The translations under genes and the position numbers were made by a program. Under the pieces are notes generated by a model that saw only the letters and a list, made by a program, of their open reading frames with translations, did no database searches and had not been told where the DNA came from. 64,000 bases of DNA from CAVZZV01 sp963779845 (GTDB lineage: Bacteria > Bacteroidota > Bacteroidia > Bacteroidales > GCA-2748055). Shown here in pieces: positions 16,923-25,011 of this stretch; position 1 is the stretch's first letter, and every line of letters starts with the position of its first letter. The stretch lies in contig CAVZZV010000002.1 of assembly GCA_963779845.1 (NCBI GenBank), positions 1 to 64,000 of the forward strand, given 5' to 3'.

Positions 16923-17303
16923 TTATTTACCGCTTTTTTCTTTCGCATCGATGGACAAGGTGGCATGAGGAACCGCCCTCAAACGCTCCTTTGGGATCAG
17001 TTTCCCGGTCTCCCGGCATATCCCGTAAGTTTTGTTTTCAACCCTGATGAGTGCTCCCTGCAAATGCTGGATAAATTTGAGCTGCCTCTGGGCCAGTTTA
17101 CCGGCCTCCTCTTTTGAAAGGGTAGCAGCTCCCTCTTCCAGAACCTTAAAAGTGGGTGAAGTGTCCTGGGTATCATTGTTATCGCTCTGGGTGATCGCAC
17201 TTTTCAGTAGTTCAAAATCTTCCTTGGCCTTGTCTAGTTTGAAGAGGATAAGTTGTTTGAATTCAACCAGTTCCTCATCATTATACCTCGTCTTTTCCGC
17301 CAT
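16923..17303 (-). CDS. TraR/DksA-family zinc-finger-type protein
   Basis: A 126-residue protein with an N-terminal coiled region and a C-terminal DksA-like segment, ENKTYGICRETGKLIPKERL then AVPHATLSIDAKEK. The family binds RNA polymerase through its secondary channel. Only one of the four zinc-binding Cys residues is present, as in the degenerate DksA-like proteins usual beside ileS in Bacteroidota. It sits 58 bp downstream of ileS and 11 bp upstream of lspA and is likely cotranscribed. Confidence 0.85.
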   Translation of the reverse strand: MAEKTRYNDEELVEFKQLILFKLDKAKEDFELLKSAITQSDNNDTQDTSPTFKVLEEGAATLSKEEAGKLAQRQLKFIQHLQGALIRVENKTYGICRETGKLIPKERLRAVPHATLSIDAKEKSGK

Positions 17304-17361
17304 GTTTTTACAATTAAAAGTTTCCTAAAAATAACATAAATTTCGTTATAACCTTGCTTTT

Positions 17362-20300
17362 TTAATTTACCTTCTCAATTTTCATCCTGGTACTGATGTT
17401 TTCATCAATAACTATCTCTTTTCCATCCCCGTTCAGGGAATCCACAAGGTCAATATTTCTGGCCAGTGTTTGCGAACCGATATATTCAGTGTACAGAACG
17501 ATGGCCTCGTTAATCAAATCGTGTTTCTGGATTTCAATCTTAATTTTATCTGTCACATCAAACCCGCTTTCCTTCCGAAGGTTCTGCACCCGGTTGACCA
17601 ATTCGCGGGCAATACCCTCATAACGCAGATTCTCGTCAATTGTTATATCGAGTGCCACGGTAATCCTCCCTTCGTTGGCCACGAGAAGTCCGGGGATATC
17701 TTCCGGGATAATCTCCACATCCTCTGATTCGAGGATAATAGTCCCCTCGTTCAGGGGAAGGGCGAGACTTCCCTCCTTCTCAAAGCGGTTGATTTCTTTT
17801 TGTCCCATCACCGCCAGGGCATTGGAAATGGCCTTCATCTGTTTCCCGTATTTGGGCCCGAGCACCTTGAAATCCGGTTTCATCTTTTTGACCAGGATCG
17901 AGGCAGAATCGTCGATATATTCCATCTCCTTCACATTCACCTCGGAGAGGATCAGGGATTTCACATGTTCCAGCTTTTCCCCGAATTCCTTGTCGGTAAC
18001 CGGGATCATCAGTTTATTCAACGGCTGGCGGACTTTAATATTCACTTTCCTTCTGAGTCCAAGAACCATGGAGGATACCGCCTGGGCAATCTCCATTCTT
18101 TCCTCCAGCTCCGTATCGATAAGTTCCGGATTGAATTCCGGAAGTTTACCCAGGTGAACAGAGCTGACCCTATGCCTTTGGGTAATGGTATTCAGGTCCC
18201 TGAAAAGCCGGTCGGAATAAAAGGGGGCGATTGGGGAGGAGAGGATGGCGACGGTTTCGAGGCACTGGTAGAGGGTCTGGAAAGCACTGATTTTATCCGC
18301 GTTGTAGGCACCTCCCCAATACCTTTTCCGGTTGAGCCTTACATACCAGTTGCTGAGGTTCTCGGTAACAAAATCCTGAATGAGCCTTCCGGCACGGGTA
18401 ATCTCGTAATTTCGGTAATTTTCGGTAACCTCTTTAATCAGTGAATGCAACAACGAAAGGATCCAGCGGTCAATTTCCGGCCTTTCGTCAACCGGAATAT
18501 CTGCTTCGCGATAGCTGAAATTGTCCACGTTGGCATAGAGAGCGAAAAATGAATAGGTGTTATAGAGGGTTCCGAAAAATTTACGTTTCACCTCATCGAT
18601 CCCGGACTCATCAAACTTGAGGTTGTCCCAGGGCTGCGCGTTGGTTACCATATACCAGCGTAAAGGATCGGATCCGTGATCTTCAATGGTTTTGAAAGGA
18701 TCAACGGCATTTCCGAGACGCTTAGACATTTTATTCCCGTTCTTATCGAGGACCAGTCCGTTGGATATGATATTCTTAAAGGATACCGAATCGAAAAGCA
18801 TGGTGGCCAGGGCGTGCAGGGTGAAGAACCACCCGCGTGTCTGATCGACTCCCTCGGCAATAAAATCGGCCGGAAATTGATTTGTGAACTTTTCCCTGTT
18901 TTCAAACGGATAGTGAAGCTGGGCATAAGGCATCGATCCTGAGTCGAACCAGACATCGATGAGGTCCGGCTCACGGAACATCCTCTGCCCGCTTTCCGAA
19001 ACCAGGACCAATTCGTCGACATAGGGCCGGTGAAGGTCCAAAAGTTTATAATTTTCATTTGAGAAATCCCCTTCGGTAAAATTCTTCAGGGGATTCTTTT
19101 CCAGGAACCCTGCAGTTACCGACTTTTCAAGCTCCTCTTTGAGTTCTGCCACGGAACTGATGCATTTCTGTTCCTGCTTGTCTTCCGACACCCATATCGG
19201 AAGGGGTGTTCCCCAATACCGTGATCGCGAAAGGTTCCAGTCGACCAGATTCTCCAGCCATTTTCCGAACCGGCCGGTACCGGTCGATTCGGGTTTCCAG
19301 TTGATGGTGTCGTTCAGCTCCATCATGCGCTCCTTCATGGCTGTTGTCTTTACAAACCAGGAGTCTAACGGATAGTATAATACCGGCTTATCGGTTCGCC
19401 AGCAATGGGGATAGGTGTGTACGAGCTTTTCTATCCTGAAGGCCTTTCCCTGCAGCTTGAGCATAACCGACAGATCAATATCCGTGGTGGGTGCATCGGC
19501 CGCGAGGCTTTCGTCGTAGGCATTTTTTACATACCGGCCTGCAAATTCTTTATAGCTTTCAATGTTGACATGCTTTTCCAGGTATTCCGGTTCAATATCC
19601 TCCATCCTGAAGAAACGTCCCTTTTTATCGACCAGCGGAGCGGTTAGACCCGATTTGTCGGTAATTGTGATGGCGGGTACCCCATTTTCCTTCGCTACCC
19701 GGTAATCGTCCGCACCAAAGGTCGGGGAGATATGAACAATCCCGGTCCCTTCCTCGGTCGTAACAAAGTCGCCCGTAATCACCCTGAAAGCGCCCAGGCC
19801 AGGATCGACCCAGTCAATAAGCTGCTCATATTCAACACCACTTAAGGAATTTCCGGTATATTCCCCTTCGATGCTGAAGGGGATATTCTTGTCGCCCTCC
19901 TTATAATCCTCAAATTTCAGCTCCCTGTTTTTTTCAGGAAACCAGGCTGACAGGAGGGGTTTGGCAAGGATAAGGTAAACTTCCCTGAAGGTGTAGGGAT
20001 TAAAAGTACGGACTTTCACATAGGGAATCGACGGCCCGATAGCCAGAGCTGTGTTCGAGGGCAAAGTCCAGGGGGTTGTAGTCCATGCGATGAAGTAAAT
20101 ATCCTGTTCACCGTTGAAGAGAAAGGCAGAGTGGTCGTTCCGGATCACTTTGAACTGAGCTGTTGCGGTGGTATCTTTTACATCGCGGTAACAACCGGGC
20201 TGATTCAGCTCGTGGGTACTAAGACCTGTGCCGGCAGCAGGGGAATAGGGCTGAATGGTATAGCCCTTATACAATAATCCTTTTTTATATAATTGTCCAA

Positions 20301-20793
20301 GCAGCCACCATAAAGTCTCAATGTATCGGTTATCGTAGGTGATGTAAGGATCTTCCATGTTGATCCAATAGCCCATCTTATCGGTGAGTTCCTCCCACTC
20401 TTTGGTGTATTTCATCACCTCTGTGCGGCAGGCCTCGTTGTATTCAGCCACGGAAATTTTGGTGCCGATATCTTCCTTGGTGATGCCCAGCATCGCCTCC
20501 ACGCTAAGTTCCACCGGCAGGCCATGGGTGTCCCACCCTGCTTTTCGGTCAACCAGGAACCCTTCGAGAGTTTTGAACCGGCAGATCACATCTTTGATGG
20601 TCCGGGCCATTACATGATGAATGCCCGGTTTGCCATTGGCCGAAGGGGGGCCTTCATAAAAAATGAACGGGGGGTCTCCGGCGCGGGTGGAAAGGCTCAG
20701 TTCAAAGGTGGATTCTTTTTTCCAGGCGCTGAGGATTTCCTTATTGATCAGGGAAAGATTAAAGTTCTTATATTCAGGGAATATCTTCGTCAT
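17362..20793 (-). CDS. ileS: Isoleucyl-tRNA synthetase
   Basis: A 1143-residue class Ia aminoacyl-tRNA synthetase that charges tRNA-Ile. The HIGH-type motif is in PSANGKPGIHHVMARTIKD near residue 50. The editing domain covers roughly 190-400, including WTTTPWTLPSNTALAI. The KMSKS motif reads KNGNKMSKRLGNAVDP. The anticodon-binding and C-terminal regions follow. The length fits the long, eukaryote-like IleS form found in Bacteroidota. The frame is intact. The gene starts 35 bp after a TATCTTTG element and heads the ileS, dksA-like, lspA cluster. Confidence 0.97.
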   Translation of the reverse strand: MTKIFPEYKNFNLSLINKEILSAWKKESTFELSLSTRAGDPPFIFYEGPPSANGKPGIHHVMARTIKDVICRFKTLEGFLVDRKAGWDTHGLPVELSVEAMLGITKEDIGTKISVAEYNEACRTEVMKYTKEWEELTDKMGYWINMEDPYITYDNRYIETLWWLLGQLYKKGLLYKGYTIQPYSPAAGTGLSTHELNQPGCYRDVKDTTATAQFKVIRNDHSAFLFNGEQDIYFIAWTTTPWTLPSNTALAIGPSIPYVKVRTFNPYTFREVYLILAKPLLSAWFPEKNRELKFEDYKEGDKNIPFSIEGEYTGNSLSGVEYEQLIDWVDPGLGAFRVITGDFVTTEEGTGIVHISPTFGADDYRVAKENGVPAITITDKSGLTAPLVDKKGRFFRMEDIEPEYLEKHVNIESYKEFAGRYVKNAYDESLAADAPTTDIDLSVMLKLQGKAFRIEKLVHTYPHCWRTDKPVLYYPLDSWFVKTTAMKERMMELNDTINWKPESTGTGRFGKWLENLVDWNLSRSRYWGTPLPIWVSEDKQEQKCISSVAELKEELEKSVTAGFLEKNPLKNFTEGDFSNENYKLLDLHRPYVDELVLVSESGQRMFREPDLIDVWFDSGSMPYAQLHYPFENREKFTNQFPADFIAEGVDQTRGWFFTLHALATMLFDSVSFKNIISNGLVLDKNGNKMSKRLGNAVDPFKTIEDHGSDPLRWYMVTNAQPWDNLKFDESGIDEVKRKFFGTLYNTYSFFALYANVDNFSYREADIPVDERPEIDRWILSLLHSLIKEVTENYRNYEITRAGRLIQDFVTENLSNWYVRLNRKRYWGGAYNADKISAFQTLYQCLETVAILSSPIAPFYSDRLFRDLNTITQRHRVSSVHLGKLPEFNPELIDTELEERMEIAQAVSSMVLGLRRKVNIKVRQPLNKLMIPVTDKEFGEKLEHVKSLILSEVNVKEMEYIDDSASILVKKMKPDFKVLGPKYGKQMKAISNALAVMGQKEINRFEKEGSLALPLNEGTIILESEDVEIIPEDIPGLLVANEGRITVALDITIDENLRYEGIARELVNRVQNLRKESGFDVTDKIKIEIQKHDLINEAIVLYTEYIGSQTLARNIDLVDSLNGDGKEIVIDENISTRMKIEKVN

Positions 20794-20827
20794 TCTTCAA
20801 AAACTTTTTTCACTATTTAACAGCCTG

Positions 20828-20835
20828 CAAAGATA
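20828..20835 (-). promoter_or_regulatory. Bacteroidota -7 element of ileS (TATCTTTG)
   Basis: The plus strand reads CAAAGATA, giving TATCTTTG on the minus strand, 35 bp upstream of the ileS ATG. No T-box-like structure is recognisable in the short leader. Confidence 0.5.
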
Positions 20836-20878
20836 CAATGAAAATGCTAAAAGGATGAAGGAATACCATCTTTTTATC

Positions 20879-20886
20879 TATTTTTG
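20879..20886 (+). promoter_or_regulatory. Bacteroidota -7 element of the SDR gene (TATTTTTG)
   Basis: TATTTTTG lies 22 bp before the ATG at 20909 and diverges from the ileS element at 20828. Confidence 0.5.
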
Positions 20887-20908
20887 AACTGAATTAAAAA
20901 TCTTTCGG

Positions 20909-21949
20909 ATGATACTCGTTACAGGAGGAACAGGACTGCTGGGATCGCATCTTTTATATTCACTTTTAAGGGATGGCCAACAGGTAAAGGCCACAAAGCG
21001 GGAGGGATCGGACCTCTCAGAAGTCCGGCAGGTATTTTCAGCCTATAGTGCTGATTACCAGGCTATGTTTGATAAAATAGACTGGGTCAACGCCGATATG
21101 CTCGTGCCCGAAGAGGTCGATGCAGCTGTTGAGGGAACAGATTATGTGTACCATGCCGCCGCCTCTATCTCTTTTGATCCGCATTTCCGTTCCCGGCTTA
21201 TCCGGAACAACCGGGAGGGGACAGCCAACATCGTGGATGCCTCCCTTCGGCATGGGGTCAAAAAACTGTGCCATGTCAGCTCAACCTCGGCACTGGGTGA
21301 AGCAACCAATGGGGAAGCGGTAAACGAATCCATGATCTGGACCCCCTCCAAACAGAATACCGGCTATTCAATCTCAAAATTCCATTCGGAAATGGAAGTC
21401 TGGCGGGGGATTGAAGAGGGCCTCCGGGCGGTGATCGTAAACCCGGGGATTATTTTCGGGACCGGGTTTTGGAACAAGGGCTCTTCATCCATGTTCAGCA
21501 ATATCCAAAAGGGTTTGAAATTTTACCTGAACGGGGTAACCGGATTCGTTGGGGTGGAAGATGTGGTAAAATGCATGAAATTGCTTATGGAAAGTGATGT
21601 GGAATCGGAGAGGTTTATCCTCGTATCAGAAAACCTTTCTTACAGGGAAATATTTACGATGATTGCCCATGCACTGAAAGTCAAACCCCCCTCCATCGAA
21701 CCCGGAAAATACCTGAGCGGACTTGCATGGCGGATGGATGCCTTCCGGTCGAATTTTGGTTATCCGCGCGTGATTACCCGGGAAACCATCCTGGCAGGAA
21801 GAAAAGAGGCACGGTTTTCAAACAGGAAAATAAAGGAACAGTTCGATTTTGAGTTTCAGCCGATAGAGGAGGTTGTCCGGAATATGGCGGATTCATTCCT
21901 GAGGATGCAGATGGGGAAAAGAGAGAGGGTACAAAAGAACCAGGGGTAA
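20909..21949 (+). CDS. NAD(P)-dependent epimerase/reductase of the extended SDR family
   Basis: A 346-residue Rossmann-fold oxidoreductase. The nucleotide-binding motif is VTGGTGLLGSHLLYSLL at the N-terminus. The catalytic Ser lies in CHVSSTSALGE and the YxxxK motif in TGYSISKFHSEMEVWR. It resembles the dihydroflavonol-4-reductase-like and sterol-dehydrogenase-like group found in most Bacteroidota; the true substrate is unknown. The last residues (MGKRERVQKNQG) are encoded by the first unit of a tandem repeat that continues to 22090, so the C-terminal tail and stop codon are repeat-derived. Confidence 0.85.
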   Translation: MILVTGGTGLLGSHLLYSLLRDGQQVKATKREGSDLSEVRQVFSAYSADYQAMFDKIDWVNADMLVPEEVDAAVEGTDYVYHAAASISFDPHFRSRLIRNNREGTANIVDASLRHGVKKLCHVSSTSALGEATNGEAVNESMIWTPSKQNTGYSISKFHSEMEVWRGIEEGLRAVIVNPGIIFGTGFWNKGSSSMFSNIQKGLKFYLNGVTGFVGVEDVVKCMKLLMESDVESERFILVSENLSYREIFTMIAHALKVKPPSIEPGKYLSGLAWRMDAFRSNFGYPRVITRETILAGRKEARFSNRKIKEQFDFEFQPIEEVVRNMADSFLRMQMGKRERVQKNQG

Positions 21950-22090
21950 AAAGAGAGAGGGTATAAAAAACCCAGGGGAAAAGAGAGAGGTTATAAAAGT
22001 TGCAGGGGTAAAAAGAGAGAGTGTATAAAAATACCAGGGGAAAAGAGAGAGGGTATCATTAAAATACCAGAGGTTAATAGAGAGGGCATA
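21917..22090 (+). repeat. Tandem AAAAGAGAGAGGGTATAAAA repeats with alternating 32/30-bp spacing
   Basis: The core GAGAGAGGGTATAAAA recurs with the GAGAGA starts at about 21921, 21953, 21983, 22015 and 22045, and a degenerate copy near 22080. Spacings are 32, 30, 32 and 30 bp. GGGGTAAAAA and GGGGAAAA junctions alternate, so the true unit is a 62-bp dimer. The block starts inside the SDR coding region and ends just before the next gene. Confidence 0.8.
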
Positions 22091-22132
22091 ATGAAGGAGG
22101 TTTGGAAATATTCGAAAAACGGTAATCGCTCC

Positions 22133-22585
22133 ATGATGAAAACAGCTACTTCAATTCCTGAAAAAAGAATCACCGACTTCATAAAAAAACACCATGTCCT
22201 CACTCTGGCAACGGTCAGCGGTGGACTTCCCTGGTGTGCCAACTGTTTTTATGCTTATATGGAGGAGGAAAATGCCTTTGTATTCACCTCCGATTCAGAG
22301 ACCAAACACATCCGCGACCTGGAAGAGGGGAACCGGGTGGCGGGCTCCGTGGTACTGGAAACCTCCGTCGTAGGGAAAATCCAGGGCATTCAGTTCACCG
22401 GTACCTTAACCGAGGTGACCACGGATAACACGAAAGATGCGTCTGCAGCTTATTTGAAACGATTTCCCTTCGCGGCACTGATGAAGACAAAACTGTGGCT
22501 GCTGGAACCTGATTTTATCAAGATGACCGATAACCGGCTGGGGTTTGGGAAAAAATTGCTGTGGTCCCGGTCCGGATTTAAGTAG
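22133..22585 (+). CDS. Pyridoxamine 5'-phosphate oxidase-fold protein (YhbP-like)
   Basis: A protein of about 150 residues with the split-barrel flavin-binding fold: HHVLTLATVSGGLPWCANCF near the N-terminus, AFVFTSDSETKHIRDL, and GIQFTGTLTEV. Members bind FMN, F420 or heme, and most have no assigned substrate. The frame is open from the ATG at 22091. The start at 22133 (or 22136) is preferred because homologues have only a short lead before the first strand and the sequence before it is next to repeats. The gene is solitary. Confidence 0.75.
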   Translation: MMKTATSIPEKRITDFIKKHHVLTLATVSGGLPWCANCFYAYMEEENAFVFTSDSETKHIRDLEEGNRVAGSVVLETSVVGKIQGIQFTGTLTEVTTDNTKDASAAYLKRFPFAALMKTKLWLLEPDFIKMTDNRLGFGKKLLWSRSGFK

Positions 22586-22666
22586 ACTGCATTTAGGAAG
22601 TATTCTCCTGATAAGATGAAAAATTACCTCCGAAACCGGGGTATTGTTTTTTAAAAATCTCCTTGT

Positions 22667-22674
22667 TACCTTTA
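22667..22674 (+). promoter_or_regulatory. Probable promoter of the second AAA_14/DUF4143 gene (TTG-N20-TACCTTTA)
   Basis: TACCTTTA is one mismatch from TAnnTTTG and is preceded by TTG at 22644-22646 with a 20-bp gap. It lies 32 bp before the ATG at 22707. Confidence 0.4.
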
Positions 22675-22706
22675 CATATTGAAAATGTCGCTTTCAAAAT
22701 GTAAAA

Positions 22707-23864
22707 ATGATACATAGGAATATTGAAAACGTATTAAGAACGATGGCGGGATATTTTCCTGTTATTAGTATGGTTGGCCCCAGGCAATCGGGGAAAACCA
22801 CTGTTGTCAGGAAGGTATTCGGCGATTATGCGTACATCAATCTTGAGAATATTCAAAACCGGCAATTTGCCGTGGAGGACCCTCAGGGGTTTTTGAAAGA
22901 ATATCCGGAAAAAGTGATTATTGATGAAGCTCAGTACGCGCCTCAACTCTTTAGTTATATTCAGGAAAATGTTGATGAAAGCAAGGTAAAAGGAAAATTT
23001 ATCCTGACCGGATCTCAGAATTTTCTGATGTCGCAGCATATTTCGCAAAGTCTTGCCGGAAGGACTGCCTTTCTCAGCCTTCATCCCCTAAGTTATGAAG
23101 AGCTGAAAGGTACGGGGTTTATCTCCCTTTCGCTGGAAGAATTTTTGTTCAAAGGTTTTTATCCCGGGCTATACGATCAGGACCTTGACCCGGTTTATTG
23201 GTACCCAAGCTATATCAACACTTATATTGAAAGGGATGTCCGGAACATTAAAAATATTGAAAACATCCACGATTTTCAGGGATTTCTTAAAATTTGCGCT
23301 TCAAGGATTGGCCAGATTGTTAATTACAGTAGTCTGGCCGCCGATGTGGGGGTGAGCCACCCCACTATAAAGTCATGGTTATCAATTCTGGAAAGCAGTC
23401 ACATCATTAAGCTTCTGCCTCCTTTTTATAAAAATTTCAGCAAAAGGGTAATAAAATCCCCTAAATTATATTTTATGGACACCGGATTGGTGTGCTCCCT
23501 GCTTGGGATAAACCATAAAGAACAAATTAAAGGTCACTTTCTTAAAGGACCGCTATTTGAGAATTTTGTCATTGCTGAACTTATTAAAGAGCGGACAAAT
23601 AAATTTCAGCCGGACAACCTGTTTTACTGGAGAGACAATGTGGGGAATGAAATAGATTGTATCCAGGAGGAGGGAGGTTTTTTGCATATTACCGAGATCA
23701 AATCGGGCAGCACCATACGTCCGGATTTCTTCCGGACATTTAAGTATTTCGAAGAGATCGCAACAGATCTGCCCCTAAAATTCCGTCTCATTTATGGAGG
23801 GGAGAAAAATCAGGAGCGTACCCAATACAGGGTATTGGGCTGGAGAAATATGTTCAGGGATTAG
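22707..23864 (+). CDS. AAA_14/DUF4143 ATPase
   Basis: A 385-residue ATPase. Walker A is MVGPRQSGKTTVVRKVF near residue 22, Walker B is KVIIDEAQYAPQL near 70, and sensor I is KFILTGSQNFLMSQ. The DUF4143 C-terminal region has TYIERDVRNIKNI, a helix-turn-helix near VNYSSLAADVGVSHPTIKSW, and the nuclease-like YWRDNVGNEIDCI with a downstream EIKSG. The D...EIK arrangement resembles a PD-(D/E)xK core. It is a fuller member of the family also seen at 660-1880. Function in the cell is unknown. No partner gene is visible. Confidence 0.85.
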   Translation: MIHRNIENVLRTMAGYFPVISMVGPRQSGKTTVVRKVFGDYAYINLENIQNRQFAVEDPQGFLKEYPEKVIIDEAQYAPQLFSYIQENVDESKVKGKFILTGSQNFLMSQHISQSLAGRTAFLSLHPLSYEELKGTGFISLSLEEFLFKGFYPGLYDQDLDPVYWYPSYINTYIERDVRNIKNIENIHDFQGFLKICASRIGQIVNYSSLAADVGVSHPTIKSWLSILESSHIIKLLPPFYKNFSKRVIKSPKLYFMDTGLVCSLLGINHKEQIKGHFLKGPLFENFVIAELIKERTNKFQPDNLFYWRDNVGNEIDCIQEEGGFLHITEIKSGSTIRPDFFRTFKYFEEIATDLPLKFRLIYGGEKNQERTQYRVLGWRNMFRD

Positions 23865-23946
23865 CATCGTCCTCTTTTATTGATCCAAGGGTTTACACCC
23901 CTTTAATCAGCGTATCACCTACCCACCCGGATTGGACACGAAATTT

Positions 23947-24150
23947 TTAATTCACCCCTGCCAAATATTTCTTTAGCCGGTAGGTCATTGCTACTTCCTG
24001 CCGTTCCTCTTCCTGGAGAGACTGCATGTACATTTTCCATCCCGGACAAAAATTTATGTGCCATCTCCAAAACCGGCCACCGAATGATTTGGGACGTTCA
24101 TCATATTTTGCCCTCATGGGGCAGGCGCCACATTTAATTTGGGTTTCCAT
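23947..24150 (-). CDS. Small cysteine-containing conserved hypothetical protein
   Basis: A 67-residue protein starting METQIKCGACPMRAKYDERP. The CGACP pair and a later INFCPGWKMYM Cys are its main features and could bind metal. The start at 24150 is preferred over the ATG 13 codons upstream because the conserved-looking part begins there. It sits 54 bp after the YhcH-like gene on the same strand. Short proteins with this CxACP...FCPGWK pattern recur in Bacteroidota, but no function is known to me. Confidence 0.55.
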   Translation of the reverse strand: METQIKCGACPMRAKYDERPKSFGGRFWRWHINFCPGWKMYMQSLQEEERQEVAMTYRLKKYLAGVN

Positions 24151-24204
24151 GGAATAAAATTTATTATGAATAGTTTTGGTTGAAGTCAACGGGTACTATC
24201 CCCC

Positions 24205-24822
24205 TCATTCCCCCTCCATCACCTTAACGATCACCTTTCTAATTTCCGAAGCGCTGTCGCCCGGGTTTAAATTCGGTTTATGCGCATCGGCGGGAAAGAA
24301 GATGAAGAAACTTTCAGAGTTGGCAACATGCTTCATGTCAGAGCTTACCTTGTAAAAGCCTATATCTTCGTCCGCGTCATATTCCTGCACGGTATCGGTA
24401 ATGGCGTTTATAGGGGCTATCCCAATCAATTCCTCCCCTTGCACAACATACTGAATATCAATGTACTTTTTATGTGCCTCATAATTGGATTCTTCAGCAG
24501 GATGGGTGGTGTATTCATTTACCAGGACAAAAAGGCTGTCGTTTTGCAGATCATATCTTTTTGGCCGGATAGAAGAGAGGTTGTGCATTTTCAGAAATGC
24601 AAAGGCTTTGTTCCACCGCTCAGGGTTTTTATAGTAGGCCACCGCCAGTGTTCTTTTATCGATACTCACATCCGGGGTTACCGACCAGCCGTTCAGCCAC
24701 TCTCCCTTATCGTACCAGTTATCAAGTTTCTCCTGGCTCCATTCCGAGGGATCCTGTTCGTTTGCACATCCACTAATACCTGCGAGGCTCATGATTATAA
24801 GGAATTTAAAAATTTTATTCAT
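24205..24822 (-). CDS. YhcH/YjgK/YiaL-family protein with lipoprotein signal
   Basis: A 205-residue protein whose C-terminal 150 residues match the YhcH/EbgC cupin family. These include ALAIYKN-like spacing, NYEAHKKYIDIQYVVQGEE, IGIAPI and FFIFFPADAHKPNL with the family His residues. The family is linked to sugar acid or galactoside metabolism, with unclear chemistry. This copy begins MNKIFKFLIIMSLAGISGCA, a lipobox signal, so it should be a membrane-anchored envelope protein, unlike the cytosolic E. coli members. No sugar genes are adjacent. Confidence 0.85.
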   Translation of the reverse strand: MNKIFKFLIIMSLAGISGCANEQDPSEWSQEKLDNWYDKGEWLNGWSVTPDVSIDKRTLAVAYYKNPERWNKAFAFLKMHNLSSIRPKRYDLQNDSLFVLVNEYTTHPAEESNYEAHKKYIDIQYVVQGEELIGIAPINAITDTVQEYDADEDIGFYKVSSDMKHVANSESFFIFFPADAHKPNLNPGDSASEIRKVIVKVMEGE

Positions 24823-25011
24823 GATTTGTTTTTATTTTTAATTGTGCAGGGTAAAAGTTCGTAATTCCGAAACCATCAGATGGTCAAATCAATGAAATTT
24901 CTATCCATCATTGCCCTTTTCTTCTGTCAATATTTTCAACCCTTATTCAGGGGTGTGGGATTTGCGGCCGGTGTGGGGGACGGGGTCGCTGTAGCCGGTC
25001 TCTGCGATTTA

